Shown: one piece after another, positions 27,562-38,203 of the stretch
How the letters are laid out: each line of letters begins with the position of its first letter
Numbering within the stretch: the stretch's first letter is position 1
NCBI GenBank assembly: GCA_002897695.1
Contig: BDTG01000045.1
Location: 59,862-123,861, forward strand
From: a bacterium BMS3Abin14
Lineage (GTDB): Bacteria > BMS3Abin14
Reading direction: 5' to 3'
Length of the DNA: 64,000 bases
Position numbers and translations under genes: made by a program
Notes under the pieces: generated by a model
The model's database searches: none
What the model was told of the DNA's origin: nothing
The model's input: only the letters and a program-made list of their open reading frames with translations

Positions 27562-27574
<13 letters not shown>
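27074..27574 (-). CDS. Biotin carboxyl carrier protein of an acyl-CoA carboxylase
   Basis: About 166 residues. The C-terminal 70 residues form a biotinyl domain with the attachment site [10 protein letters not shown] and the following SPKTGVV. The N-terminal part resembles the BT domain that links carrier and carboxylase in propionyl-CoA carboxylase alpha chains. ATG 27574 has GGAGG five bases upstream. It overlaps the end of the biotin carboxylase gene by 13 bases and ends one base before the open frame of the mutase, so all three are one operon. It carries CO2 from the carboxylase (27562) to the transferase (29209). Confidence 0.95.
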
Positions 27575-29064
<1,490 letters not shown>

Positions 29065-29099
29065 CCGCGTTCTCCTGTAAGTAACCTCATAAAGAGTTC

Positions 29100-29172
29100 C
29101 TTCACCCCCTCACCTCTGCTGGTCCCGCCATAGCTTTAGCGACGGCGGATCCTCTCCCCCCAGGGGAGAGGA
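29100..29172. repeat. CCCTC-rich palindromic repeat with internal insert
   Basis: TTCACCCCCTCACC, then CCATAGCTTTAGCGACGGCGG, then CTCTCCCCCCAGGGGAGAGG. The last part is a near-perfect hairpin. It lies in the 144-base gap between carboxylase and transferase genes. Confidence 0.5.
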
Positions 29173-29208
29173 AAAGTAAGAGAAGGGATCATCAACTTCC
29201 CCGTAATG

Positions 29209-30759
29209 CTACAGCGGTATGTTGCCGTGCTTTTTCGGCGGGTTGCTCTCCCTCTTGGTGATGGCCATCTCAAGAGCGCGGATGAGCTTGGGCCTGGTCT
29301 GCTGCGGCAAAATGATTTCGTCAACGTAACCCAGTTCGGCCGCCTTGTACGGATTAGCAAAGGTCTCCCTGTAGTCCGCGACCAGTTCATCCTTCCGGGC
29401 AGCAGGGTCTTCCGCCTTTTTCAGCTCGTTGCGGAAGATGATATTGACCGCTCCATCCGGCCCCATCACCGCGATCTCCGATGTGGGATAGGCAAAGTTG
29501 AAATCGGCCCTAATATGCTTGGAATTCATGACATCGTAGGCCCCGCCGTAAGCTTTACGGGTGATGACCGTGAGTTTCGGGACGGTAGCCTCGCAGAAAG
29601 CGAAAAGAAGCTTGGCGCCATGTTTGATGATCCCGCCATACTCCTGGTCCAGGCCGGGGAGAAACCCGGGCACATCAACGAAAGTAACGAGAGGGATATT
29701 GAAGGCATCGCAGAAACGCACGAAACGCCCGCCTTTTATGGATGCGTTGATGTCGAGGCACCCGGCCAGATGGGCCGGTTGATTGGCCACTACGCCCACA
29801 GAGTACCCCCCCAGGCGCATGAACCCAATGACCATGTTGAGCGCAAAACTTTCCTGCACCTCGAAGAAGTAACGATCATCCGCCACTGTGGCGATGATCT
29901 CCTTGATGTCGTAGGGCTTGTTGGGATTGTCGGGGACAATATCGTTTAGCGCCTCATCCTCCCGCAGGGGATCGTCACCGTTCGGTTCAAAGGGCGGGTC
30001 CTCGGCATTGTTCTGCGGGACAAAGGAAAGGAGTTCCCTGACCAGGCCGAGGGACTCCTTTTCGTCCTCCCCCGCAAGATGGCAGACACCGCTCCTGGTG
30101 GCATGTGCCACAGCGCCGCCAAGATCCTCCTTGGTAACCTCCTCGTGGGTAACGGTCTTGATTACATCCGGGCCGGTGATAAACATATAGCTGGTTTTTT
30201 TGACCATGATTATGAAGTCGGTGATGGCGGGGCTGTAGACGGCGCCTCCCGCACAGGGACCCATAATGACGGAGATCTGGGGCACCACTCCCGAGGCCAG
30301 TGTATTGCGAAGAAAGATATCGGCGTAACCCGCAAGGCTGACCACACCCTCCTGAATCCTTGCACCGCCGGAATCGTTCAACCCGATAACGGGAACACCG
30401 TGTTTCATGGCAAGGTCCATGATCCTGACGACCTTTTCGGCGTACGCCCCGCTGAGGCTTCCTCCAAAGACGGTGAAGTCCTGGGCGAAAATATATATTT
30501 TCCGGCCGTTGATGGTCCCGTAGCCGGTGACCACCCCATCGCCCGGAATCTTCATTTTTTCCATTCCGAAGTCGGAACACCGGTGGGTTACCAACTTCCC
30601 CATCTCCACGAAGCTTCCCTCGTCCAGAAGTATATCTATCCGCTCCCTGGCCGTGAACTTTCCGGCCTCGTGCTGCCTGGTGATACGCGCCTCCCCTCCG
30701 CCAAGCTCGGCCTCACTGTTCTTTTTCTCGAGTTTGCCAAAAGCATCTTTCAGGGTCAT
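29209..30759 (-). CDS. Acyl-CoA carboxylase carboxyltransferase subunit (propionyl-CoA carboxylase beta)
   Basis: 516 residues, the length of PccB-type transferases. It has the paired oxyanion sites of the crotonase fold: [20 protein letters not shown] in the N-half and [28 protein letters not shown] in the C-half, then [15 protein letters not shown]. It moves CO2 from carboxybiotin to the acyl-CoA. GGAGG is five bases before the ATG. The start overlaps the stop of a small upstream gene by one base (TAATG). In tandem with biotin carboxylase and carrier, it completes a three-part enzyme. Confidence 0.96.
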   Translation of the reverse strand: MTLKDAFGKLEKKNSEAELGGGEARITRQHEAGKFTARERIDILLDEGSFVEMGKLVTHRCSDFGMEKMKIPGDGVVTGYGTINGRKIYIFAQDFTVFGGSLSGAYAEKVVRIMDLAMKHGVPVIGLNDSGGARIQEGVVSLAGYADIFLRNTLASGVVPQISVIMGPCAGGAVYSPAITDFIIMVKKTSYMFITGPDVIKTVTHEEVTKEDLGGAVAHATRSGVCHLAGEDEKESLGLVRELLSFVPQNNAEDPPFEPNGDDPLREDEALNDIVPDNPNKPYDIKEIIATVADDRYFFEVQESFALNMVIGFMRLGGYSVGVVANQPAHLAGCLDINASIKGGRFVRFCDAFNIPLVTFVDVPGFLPGLDQEYGGIIKHGAKLLFAFCEATVPKLTVITRKAYGGAYDVMNSKHIRADFNFAYPTSEIAVMGPDGAVNIIFRNELKKAEDPAARKDELVADYRETFANPYKAAELGYVDEIILPQQTRPKLIRALEMAITKRESNPPKKHGNIPL

Positions 30760-30947
30760 TACAACCTCCGTTCAGGGTGCAGCATGGAATAAAAGGGAAC
30801 TGATGACAAAAAGTCCGGGCTCAGGGCGCTGTAAAATAGTGGGTGAAGAAGATTCCCGCCAAGGTACCATTGACCCGCTGAAGCTGGAGCCGGAAAAGCG
30901 GCAATAACCAGGAAAAGGAACAGCGAAAGGCTGAGTCTGTATTTCAC
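30759..30947 (-). CDS. Small predicted secreted protein upstream of the carboxyltransferase gene
   Basis: 62 residues from a GTG start with GGGAGG five bases upstream. A clear signal peptide ([24 protein letters not shown]) is followed by a short mature part of about 38 residues rich in Leu, Phe, Pro and Ser. Its stop overlaps the next ATG (TAATG), the arrangement of translational coupling. I do not recognise a family. It could be a real micro-protein, a leader peptide or a chance frame; the strong ribosome site and the coupling argue for translation. Confidence 0.45.
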   Translation of the reverse strand: MKYRLSLSLFLFLVIAAFPAPASAGQWYLGGNLLHPLFYSALSPDFLSSVPFYSMLHPERRL

Positions 30948-31041
30948 GATAACCTCCCTTTCCCGGCGCTGGACATTGCAACACCGAGTCCAGAGTCCAG
31001 AGTCTATTGATTTTAACCCAAAAAAGCAGGGATTGCAGGGC

Positions 31042-31635
31042 TTAATTGTAATCCTTGCCGGTTATGAACTCGTAGCCCTTCCAGAATGCCTCCACGTTGA
31101 TGTCCTCCCCACGATCGAGGTTTTCCCTGATAGTCAGGACAACACTGTCCGTCTCAACGATTCCGGATTGGGCAATGAGGGATCCGAGCATGACCATATT
31201 GACGGCCTGAATGTGCCCGGCGTTCTCGGCGATCTGCCCGGCGGGAACGAAGACAGCCTGAGCTTCGCTGTCGGCGAACATCGCCCCTAGATCCTCCTCC
31301 GAAGGATACATTTCGGGGAACATCTTCGACATGTATGGCTGCAGCTTTACCTGGCTTATCAGGGCCGTGCCGTCCTTTTTCAGATACGGGACGGCATGGA
31401 GTATCTCGGCCGTCTCCAGAGATACAATCAGATCCGCGCAACCCATGGATATCTTCGGACAGATCCTCTTTCCACACCGGATATGGCTTTTTACCGATCC
31501 CCCCAGCTGAGCCAGACCGGAATGGACATAAAAACTGGCGTTAAGACCCTCCCTGAGCATGGATTTTGCGAGGATCTCGGAGAAAAACACCAGCCCCTGC
31601 CCTCCTATGCCGGAAGCCACCACGTTATATTCCAT
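31042..31635 (-). CDS. iorB: Indolepyruvate:ferredoxin oxidoreductase, beta subunit
   Basis: About 197 residues, as usual for IorB. It begins with the gamma-type pyruvate:ferredoxin oxidoreductase domain, MEYNVVASGIGGQGLVFFSEIL, with the GxGGQG nucleotide-fold loop. AGGAG lies eight bases before ATG 31635. The start overlaps the end of iorA by 11 bases, so the two are translated together. IorAB decarboxylates aryl-pyruvates from aromatic amino acids to aryl-acetyl-CoA, giving reduced ferredoxin. Confidence 0.92.
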   Translation of the reverse strand: MEYNVVASGIGGQGLVFFSEILAKSMLREGLNASFYVHSGLAQLGGSVKSHIRCGKRICPKISMGCADLIVSLETAEILHAVPYLKKDGTALISQVKLQPYMSKMFPEMYPSEEDLGAMFADSEAQAVFVPAGQIAENAGHIQAVNMVMLGSLIAQSGIVETDSVVLTIRENLDRGEDINVEAFWKGYEFITGKDYN

Positions 31636-33490
31636 CTTTTCTTCTCCTGACCCCAAACCACCTGCGGCTGATGGCGCCCTTTGGGCAGTAATGGGCACAC
31701 AGGCCGCAGTTCATGCAGTCAGCCTCTTCTACCAGAACTCGGTCGCCGGCCCGGATCAGCGCCGGACATGCGAGGGCCTCGATGCATGTGCGCTCACAGG
31801 CATCAAAACCGGGGCATTTTTTCTGATTGATCCTGACCGGGACCTTATACGCAGGCGGCTTTCTCGCGACACAAGGGGCCCTCATGATCAGAACATTTAC
31901 ACCTTCTGAGATCAGAAGCCTCCTGAAGGCCCGAGTGGCTTTTTTCAGCCTGTATGGATTGCAGACATTAACACTCCGGACGCCTAGCCCCCAGAGAACG
32001 TCCTCGATGGAGATTCTACGCCCCCGGCCATTCCGGGTGCCCGGATTTTCCTGATATCCCGTCATGGACATCCAGTTGTTGTCCAGGATGACTATGGGAA
32101 GGTCGCGGCCGGCCGACACCGCGTCGATGATCGGAGGTATGCCCGCATGGAAGAAGGTGCCGTCACCCAGGGCGGCGACGACAGGTTTTTTCATGCCTGC
32201 TTCCAAAAATCCGCTCGCGAGGCCGATACTGTTTCCCATGGACACCTCTGTCCAGCAGATTTTAAACGGCTCATTGATCCCGAGAATGGTACACCCGATA
32301 TCCCCCGTTACCGGAAACCGCCCCGGATCAAGCCCCATCTTTTCCATGGCACTGATCAGAGCAAAATACGTGCTTCTATGGGGACACCCCGCGCAGAAGG
32401 TCAGAAGCCGCTTGACCTCCATTTCCCCGATATGGTCGGGCAGACCAGCGCCCGGGCACGCATCGAATTCCTCGCCCAGGACCTTCGAGAGCGCTTCCCT
32501 TATAAGGTCCGGTGACAGGTCCCCGACACGGGGAATCATTCCCTCAGCCTTGCCGAATATCTCCGGCCGGTTGTCGCAGCGTATCGCTTCCGCCCTCACC
32601 GCCCCTTCGATAATCGGTTCAAGTTCCTCCAGGACGAGTACCTTTTTCACGGATGCCAGGAGCTGGTTTATCTTGGATCCCGGGATGGGGTTCGCGGTGG
32701 ATACCTTCAACCGGGTAAGGTCCAGATCCTGCTTGTCTAACACCTCGCACAGATAATCCCACGCCAGAGAGGACGCGATCACACCGATGGGGGTCCCGGT
32801 AATGGTAAGTTCGTTCAGGTCATCCGTTAACTCGCCGGCCGACTCCACCCGCGAAAGAGCGGCCCGGTGCTGCTGCAAACACCGCAGGGAACCGACCTTG
32901 GTGAACCTGTCGGCATCGAAGACAACGCCGGCTTTCTGCCTCATTCTCCTGATCTCGCCGAGGGTCACCTTGCTGAAGGTATATGAGAGGACGGTGGTGC
33001 TTCGAAGGAAAACAGGCCCTCCGATCCTCTCGGACAGCTCAAAGGCGCGTTTCGTGAAATCCAGAAGCTCCTGGGGATTGGCCGGAACCAGCATGGGTGC
33101 GGAGGAAAGGAGGGCATAGTACCTGGAATCCTGCTCGACCATTCCGTAATAAACGTTGGGATCATCGCCAACGTAAATGACCAGGCCGCCAACGGTGCCG
33201 GAGGCCGCAACAGAGAGAACGGTGTCCGCAGCAACGTTCAGCCCGGACATCTTCATGGTCACCAGGGTGCGGAGACCGGCCCATGAGTGGCCGGCGGCGA
33301 TGTCCATGGCTACTTTTTCATTGATTGCCCACTGGGCCTTGAGTTCAGTTTTTCCATTCTGAAGAATCTCAATGACCGGGGTGATGGGCGTCCCCGGGTA
33401 GCCCGTAACGAGAGTAACTCCCGATTCCACACAGGCGCGCGCGATGGCAGCGTTCCCGGAAAGAAGGACCTCCTCCCCGGGACCGTCCAT
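31625..33490 (-). CDS. iorA: Indolepyruvate:ferredoxin oxidoreductase, alpha subunit
   Basis: About 621 residues. It has the pyrimidine domain of TPP enzymes (LVTGYPGTPITPVIEIL), the TPP-binding domain (GDIGCTILGINEPF, then ALGDGTFFHAGIPPIIDA and ILDNNWMSMTGYQ), and a C-terminal ferredoxin domain. The second cluster motif is normal (CMNCGLCAHYCPKG), but the first is spaced C-x5-C-x3-C-x5-CP instead of the usual CxxCxxCxxxCP. ATG 33490 follows the isochorismatase-like gene; the frame is open to 33658, but only inside that gene. No clear ribosome site, so coupling is likely. Confidence 0.93.
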   Translation of the reverse strand: MDGPGEEVLLSGNAAIARACVESGVTLVTGYPGTPITPVIEILQNGKTELKAQWAINEKVAMDIAAGHSWAGLRTLVTMKMSGLNVAADTVLSVAASGTVGGLVIYVGDDPNVYYGMVEQDSRYYALLSSAPMLVPANPQELLDFTKRAFELSERIGGPVFLRSTTVLSYTFSKVTLGEIRRMRQKAGVVFDADRFTKVGSLRCLQQHRAALSRVESAGELTDDLNELTITGTPIGVIASSLAWDYLCEVLDKQDLDLTRLKVSTANPIPGSKINQLLASVKKVLVLEELEPIIEGAVRAEAIRCDNRPEIFGKAEGMIPRVGDLSPDLIREALSKVLGEEFDACPGAGLPDHIGEMEVKRLLTFCAGCPHRSTYFALISAMEKMGLDPGRFPVTGDIGCTILGINEPFKICWTEVSMGNSIGLASGFLEAGMKKPVVAALGDGTFFHAGIPPIIDAVSAGRDLPIVILDNNWMSMTGYQENPGTRNGRGRRISIEDVLWGLGVRSVNVCNPYRLKKATRAFRRLLISEGVNVLIMRAPCVARKPPAYKVPVRINQKKCPGFDACERTCIEALACPALIRAGDRVLVEEADCMNCGLCAHYCPKGAISRRWFGVRRRKDGI

Positions 33491-33534
33491 GAATACCGAT
33501 AGTTTGATGGCTGGGGGCTCTGAATTGCGTCCGC

Positions 33535-34101
33535 CTATTTGAGAAGCGATGATATCTCCTTGAACTGGGGTGTTCCCGAGCGTCCCAGCAGCTGAAATGC
33601 CGCCGTCTCGGACGAGGTGATAATCGCCCCGCCCCGCTCCATGAAACGGATTCCCCAATCACGATTACCATCCGACCTGGAACACACCGCATCCCAGGGA
33701 ACGTGCACATTATAGCCCATGTCCATGAGGTCCAGGGCGGTTTGAAGAACACATATGTGGGTTTCCATCCCTGTAAGGAGGACCGTTCTGCGGCCCAGTG
33801 CATCCATCCGTTTGACGAACTCCCCCTCACCGCAGCAGGAGAAGTGGATCTTCTCGACATGATCAACCCCCCGCAGGGCCGTTGCCAAAGGCTCGACGGT
33901 GGGGCCGAGACCCCTGGTGTACTGCTGGGTATGAACAACGGGGAAATTCAGGAGCTCCGCCAGTTTCATGAGAACCCCGATAGTCTTCACCACCTGATCG
34001 CGTCTTTCCATCACTTTTGCAAGCCTCTCCTGGACATCGACGACCAGCAGGACCATATCGGAAGTATTTAATTTCATCTTTTTTCTCATCTTTTCTCCCA
34101 T
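33535..34101 (-). CDS. Isochorismatase-family cysteine hydrolase
   Basis: About 188 residues. It has the catalytic Asp in VLLVVDVQERL and the nucleophile Cys in the TGMETHICVLQTALDLM motif; the Lys expected between them lies within the middle part (VEKIHFSCCGEGEF region). The family hydrolyses isochorismate, nicotinamide or N-carbamoyl compounds; the substrate here is unknown. ATG 34101 has AGGGGG seven bases upstream; ATG 34089 is also possible. It stands between iorA and an IclR gene on the same strand. Confidence 0.85.
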   Translation of the reverse strand: MGEKMRKKMKLNTSDMVLLVVDVQERLAKVMERRDQVVKTIGVLMKLAELLNFPVVHTQQYTRGLGPTVEPLATALRGVDHVEKIHFSCCGEGEFVKRMDALGRRTVLLTGMETHICVLQTALDLMDMGYNVHVPWDAVCSRSDGNRDWGIRFMERGGAIITSSETAAFQLLGRSGTPQFKEISSLLK

Positions 34102-34124
34102 CAAGAAGCCCCCTTTCAATACCC

Positions 34125-34925
34125 TTAAACCGGGTCCAACGACTGGTACCCCAACCCCCCTGAAATCTCGGAACAGGCCTCCTTCACCAGGGGGACGTAC
34201 TCCTTCCTGATCTTTTCGAGGGTCATCCTCACCGAAGGAGCGGATATGGAGAGAGCCCCCACCACCTTATGGGTATAATCAAATATTGGGACGGCCACAC
34301 ATCGAACACCCTCATCCCACTCCTCATCGTCCACGGCATAGCCCCTCTCCTTGACTTCCATCAGGTGCTTGATGACAAGGTCACGATCAGAAATGGTTTT
34401 CCTGGTGTACTGCTTGAGCTCCTTTCGATTGAGAACGCTCATGATGTTTTCCATGGACTCATACGCCAACTGTGCCTTGCCGATTGCCGAGCAATAGGTC
34501 GGCACCCGGCATCCGACACGCGAGAGAACCCTGACCGTGTTGTTGGATTCCGCCACATCCAGGTAAAAAGCATGACGATCCTTCAGAATCCCGACGTAAA
34601 CTGTCTCGTTTACCTTTTTGTTCAGAGCCTCCATGACAGGGCGCGCCACACGCAGGAGGCCGGTATGATGGATGAAAGTCTGACCTAACTCCAGCGTCTT
34701 TAACCCTAACCGGTAATTGTCCGTGGAGATGTTCTGCTCAACATATCCCCGGCTCTCCAGGGTCGCAAGGATGCGAAAGACGTTATTTTTGTGAAGTTTC
34801 AAGCGGCGGCTCAGTTCGGTGATTCCAATCTCGTCCTCATCACCCTGGAACGCCTCGAGAACATTGAGGGCATGATCCACGGACTGGATCATGTAATCCG
34901 ACTTTTTCCGCTTCGTGTAAGTCAT
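34125..34925 (-). CDS. IclR-family transcriptional regulator (copy 1)
   Basis: 266 residues. An N-terminal winged helix with LSRRLKLHKNNVFRILATLE as recognition region, then the IclR effector domain (YCSAIGKAQLAYES, VDDEEWDEGVRCVAVPIFD). IclR proteins sense small acids and regulate catabolic operons. AAGGAGG is five bases before the ATG. It shares a 22-residue block spanning the recognition helix exactly with the neighbour at 35180. It lies just upstream of the isochorismatase-like, ior and carboxylase genes. Confidence 0.93.
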   Translation of the reverse strand: MTYTKRKKSDYMIQSVDHALNVLEAFQGDEDEIGITELSRRLKLHKNNVFRILATLESRGYVEQNISTDNYRLGLKTLELGQTFIHHTGLLRVARPVMEALNKKVNETVYVGILKDRHAFYLDVAESNNTVRVLSRVGCRVPTYCSAIGKAQLAYESMENIMSVLNRKELKQYTRKTISDRDLVIKHLMEVKERGYAVDDEEWDEGVRCVAVPIFDYTHKVVGALSISAPSVRMTLEKIRKEYVPLVKEACSEISGGLGYQSLDPV

Positions 34926-35139
34926 CCTGTCCTCCTTGCCCTGCCGGCATCTGCCTTAAGGAAATCCATCTCCCAAACCGGCGGCGGACTCCGTGTGAAC
35001 AAAACCCGCAATAACGCCCGTCATTTCCCAAATCCGGCAAATCACGCTGAACCGGCAAAATCCGCCCACAAAACAGCTCACGCCGGCCAGGCGGAAGCTG
35101 GCTTGAGGCCACAAAATTTTCAATCGGAAATAAATCAGG

Positions 35140-35168
35140 ATTGTATTGATGAGACTGGGAGAAGTCAA
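35140..35168 (-). promoter_or_regulatory. Candidate sigma70 promoter for the first IclR gene
   Basis: TTGACT (35163-35168), 17-bp spacer, TACAAT (35140-35145) on the minus strand, each 5 of 6 matches to consensus. It starts 12 bases after the stop of the second IclR gene and gives a leader of about 200 bases. Confidence 0.55.
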
Positions 35169-35179
35169 GGAACAGTGAC

Positions 35180-35986
35180 CTATTCCTCCGGCGACCCTCC
35201 CCTGCCGACAAGATACCCCATTTTTCTGGAAGCTTCCCTGGCCTGCGACGTAACCTCGGGCGAGATCTCTTTTTTGATCCGTTCCATGGACATTCTGTTT
35301 GCGGGACCACTTACGGATATGCACCCCTGGACCTTGCCATAGTAGTCCAGAATCGGGGCCGCCACACACTTGAGGCCCACATTCCACTCCTCCCGGTCAA
35401 CGGCAAAACCTGCCGACCGTATGGACTCCCACTCCTTTCTCAGGAGGTCCGGATCGGTAATGGTGTTCGGGGTTAACCTCTCCAGATCAAGATGCTGCAA
35501 GATCGCTTCGGCCTCCTCCGTCTTAATGAATGCCAGAAAAACTTTGCCCGTGGCGGTGCAGTGCGGCGCTACCCTGGAACCCAGACGTGATACCACCTGA
35601 ATCTTCTGATCGGAAATGGACTCGTCCAGGTAAAAAACGTAGTCACCGCGCAGGACGGAAAGATAGGCGTTCTCCCTTAATTTCGCGGTGAGCGCCATCA
35701 TGCAGGGCTGTGAAACTGAAATGAGATTTGTGTGGCGAAGATAAGCCTGGCCTGCCTCGAACGCCTTTAACCCCAGACGGTAGTTCCCGGTCTTCGGATT
35801 CTGCTCGACGTACCCCCGGCTTTCCAGCGTGGCGAGTATCCTGAAAACATTGTTCTTGTGAAGGTTAAGCAACTTCGACAGCTGGGTCACACCCACCTCG
35901 GGGTCACTTCCCCGGAAGGCTTCCAGAACATCAAATGCGTGATCTACGGAATGGATGATATATTCGCTCTTTTGCCTCTTTACCAT
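35180..35986 (-). CDS. IclR-family transcriptional regulator (copy 2)
   Basis: About 268 residues, same architecture as copy 1, with TGKVFLAFIKTEEAEAIL and VDREEWNVGLKCVAAPILD in the effector domain. The two regulators share the recognition helix exactly but differ in the effector domain, so they may bind the same operator in answer to different acids. ATG 35986 has GAGG seven bases upstream and is preferred over the in-frame start at 35992. Confidence 0.93.
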   Translation of the reverse strand: MVKRQKSEYIIHSVDHAFDVLEAFRGSDPEVGVTQLSKLLNLHKNNVFRILATLESRGYVEQNPKTGNYRLGLKAFEAGQAYLRHTNLISVSQPCMMALTAKLRENAYLSVLRGDYVFYLDESISDQKIQVVSRLGSRVAPHCTATGKVFLAFIKTEEAEAILQHLDLERLTPNTITDPDLLRKEWESIRSAGFAVDREEWNVGLKCVAAPILDYYGKVQGCISVSGPANRMSMERIKKEISPEVTSQAREASRKMGYLVGRGGSPEE

Positions 35987-36019
35987 CCGCAAACCTCAAA
36001 CAATTCGAGAAACCGGGAA

Positions 36020-36041
36020 TGCCCCTCCAGGAGGGGGGGCA
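36020..36041. repeat. CCCTCC/GGGGGG palindrome
   Basis: TGCCCCTCC-agga-GGGGGGGCA, a hairpin with one G-T pair between the IclR copy 2 start and the TPR gene stop. Same class as 8163, 25296, 29100 and 48450. Confidence 0.4.
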
Positions 36042-36086
36042 AGCTAGAGGGACATCCCCGTCCCATTGCTGGGAACCTTATGGCAA

Positions 36087-36641
36087 TCAGCTCGTGGAGC
36101 CGACGCTCTTATCCATTCGGGGCGGTTCTCCGACCCCGGACTTCCTTCCTTTTTCCAGCCTGTCGATCCTCTCCTGGGCCGCATGCAGATACCTGGTCGT
36201 GCCCTTTCCTTCCCACAGTTCCTTGAATTTTCTGTAGGCCTTGATGGCATCATCGGATCGTTCCATCTGTTCATAGACCAGGCCAAGGTTGTTGTAGGCC
36301 TCGGCCATGTCCGGCTGGATCTCCACGACCTTCTCATAGGCCATTGCGGCATCGGGAAAGCGCCCGAGAAACAGGAAGGCTGTCCCCAGGTTGTTCATCG
36401 CCTCAACGAAGCCGGGCTTGATTATTACGGCCCTCTTGTAGCACTCCAGTGCGTTGGGATAATCCCTCTTCTCGTAAAAAGCAATCCCCATGCTGTTGTA
36501 GGCCTCCGCGAAACCGGGATCGCTCCTGATTGCTTTTTCAAAATACTCGAGGGAAGCGAGCGTCTTACCCTGGTCGAAAAGCTCGTTGCCCTTTTTCCAG
36601 TAATCGTGCGCCGCAGGGTTCTTCGTAAATCGGTCCTTCAT
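36087..36641 (-). CDS. TPR-repeat protein
   Basis: 184 residues. Four consecutive tetratricopeptide repeats of 34 residues, about 10-145, for example ALECYKRAVIIKPGFVEAMN and AMAYEKVVEIQPDMAEAYNNLG. It then has a basic, polar tail. No signal peptide or membrane segment, so a cytoplasmic scaffold for protein interaction is likely; the partner is unknown. GGGGAAAACATC precedes the ATG. Stands alone between regulators and the CoA-transferase operon. Confidence 0.85.
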   Translation of the reverse strand: MKDRFTKNPAAHDYWKKGNELFDQGKTLASLEYFEKAIRSDPGFAEAYNSMGIAFYEKRDYPNALECYKRAVIIKPGFVEAMNNLGTAFLFLGRFPDAAMAYEKVVEIQPDMAEAYNNLGLVYEQMERSDDAIKAYRKFKELWEGKGTTRYLHAAQERIDRLEKGRKSGVGEPPRMDKSVGSTS

Positions 36642-36671
36642 GATGTTTTCCCCTCGGGAATGAAATGAAGT

Positions 36672-36735
36672 TCCTAGTTCCTAGTTCCTGGTTCCTGGAA
36701 TCTGGACCAGGTACTAAGCACTAGGCACCAGGCGC
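36672..36735. repeat. Tandem TTCCTAG/TTCCTGG words with GGACC
   Basis: AGTTCCTAGTTCCTAGTTCC, then TGGTTCCTGGAATCTGGACC and AGCACTAGGCACCAGGCGC. One of several short tandem arrays of this style in the window (also 30985, 42961, 47102, 47231, 63618). Confidence 0.5.
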
Positions 36736-36742
36736 TGATTTA

Positions 36743-37042
36743 TCAACTATATTCCAGATGTTCGCTGAATATCCTGCACTCCAGCGTCTGGGCTAATTTA
36801 CAGAGAAAGTTTTCTACATCACCGATGTCCATATCCTTGGTGACTACCTCGAGGGTCGTGCCATCGCCGGCAAAGTACAGTGTCGGCAGCTCCCAGGAGT
36901 CGGGAACCCATCGTCCACCCCGCTCCCCCAAGGAATCGTAGGTACCGGAAATATCTTCCATCTTCTCCAGTTTTCCCCGGATATAATCCAGGTCAAGTTC
37001 TTTCTCGAATTCCAGAACCTTAAAGTTGAAATCGTCAAACAT
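36743..37042 (-). CDS. Conserved-looking small protein, function unknown
   Basis: About 99 residues from ATG 37042, which has a GGAGGGG region upstream. Acidic, with no membrane segment. It includes LEFEKELDLDYIRGKLEKMEDISG and PTLYFAGDGTTLEVVTKDMDI. I do not recognise a family. It lies between the TPR gene and the CoA-transferase operon, 190 bases from the latter, on the same strand. Confidence 0.6.
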   Translation of the reverse strand: MFDDFNFKVLEFEKELDLDYIRGKLEKMEDISGTYDSLGERGGRWVPDSWELPTLYFAGDGTTLEVVTKDMDIGDVENFLCKLAQTLECRIFSEHLEYS

Positions 37043-37234
37043 ATACCTTTGCCCCTCCTCCTGATTGATGACCTCCACGATGCGGAGAACGGCCGCCCCG
37101 CTTTCAGGCGGCAGAATCCTTCCGGTCAGGGTGTCGTCTGCTATCTGCAGGGGTCCTTAATATAAGATGCCCCCTGAAGGGGGAAATGAAGCCGGGGGAA
37201 GCGGAAAACCGCCCCCCCGACCTGGAAAAAGGTC

Positions 37235-38164
37235 CTACTTCTCGGCGGCCAGATCCCTCTTGGTCTTCCGGCCAAGGTAGATACGGTTCGGGTCGCAGAC
37301 CATCCGTGCGATCTTGATCTCCTCAAGCTGCGGAGCGACGAAAGAAGAGAAATCCTTCGCCTTCTTCAGATCCCAGCTTACATTGTCCTTAACCAACTGT
37401 TCATCCACGCCTGGATAGATCTCCGCCAACTCCAGCTCCCCGGTGTCCGGGTTGCTGCGGAAGATTGCGAGATCCGAAACGATGGTGGTCGCGCCGCCGC
37501 GGAACAGGCCATAGTGCCACCTGTCCTCGCTGGTGCCGATCTTACCCCTGGAACCGGTGGGGCTGGTCAGGAAGTCGCACTTTTCCGGGAAGCGCCTCTT
37601 CTCCTGGACCATCATGGCCAGGCCGACGTCCGAGTAGGAAGCGATGGGGTTCGCGCCACCGGAACCGGCGAACCTCACGGCCGGTCCGGGTTTCCCGTCA
37701 TCACGAGCGCTCTTGGAATAGTAGCCGCCCATGCATGTGGAGTTGAGGTTTCCGTACTTGTCACACTCGGCCCCGCCCAGCATCCCGAAGGTGCAGAAAC
37801 CGCGCTGAGCAAAAGTACCGAAGGTGTCGGCCATATTGGAGAGGGTTGAGCACTGGTATCCGCCCCTGGCCTCGGAAACCGAGATGGGAACCTCTATCAG
37901 CTTGGGATCGAGGATTCCAGCCTCCATGATGATGAGGGCGTTGGGCGCGTACGTATGCTGGGCCATCATGCACCCGATCATGGGAAGGCCCGTGCCCGCG
38001 AAAATGAAGGAATAGTCGTAGGTCTGCCTGGCGGCAGCGATAGCAAGGAGCTCCATCGTAGTATACTTCTCAGGATCGATGCCCTTCTCCTTGCAGTAGG
38101 CCTCGTACTCAGTGTCATCCACGTGAGTCCAGGCCTTGGGATCGTCTTGCCTAATTACTGACAT
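37235..38164 (-). CDS. CoA-transferase subunit B (GctB-like, class I)
   Basis: 309 residues, longer than typical beta subunits (about 260). It has a class I CoA-transferase fold with the region ALIIMEAGILDPKLIEVPIS that matches the position of the catalytic Glu in glutaconate CoA-transferase B, then GFCTFGMLGGAECDKYGNLN and GSGGANPIASYSDV. An N-terminal extension of about 30 residues (HVDDTEYEAYCKEKGIDPEK) is unusual. GAGGAGG precedes the ATG. It is 40 bases after subunit A. Together they would activate a dicarboxylate or acyl group; a ring-opening hydrolase of the IpdAB kind, which shares this fold, is an alternative. Confidence 0.88.
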   Translation of the reverse strand: MSVIRQDDPKAWTHVDDTEYEAYCKEKGIDPEKYTTMELLAIAAARQTYDYSFIFAGTGLPMIGCMMAQHTYAPNALIIMEAGILDPKLIEVPISVSEARGGYQCSTLSNMADTFGTFAQRGFCTFGMLGGAECDKYGNLNSTCMGGYYSKSARDDGKPGPAVRFAGSGGANPIASYSDVGLAMMVQEKRRFPEKCDFLTSPTGSRGKIGTSEDRWHYGLFRGGATTIVSDLAIFRSNPDTGELELAEIYPGVDEQLVKDNVSWDLKKAKDFSSFVAPQLEEIKIARMVCDPNRIYLGRKTKRDLAAEK

Positions 38165-38203
38165 ATCTTACCTCCTCATTAACAAGAAGATTATCCTCAG
38201 CCC

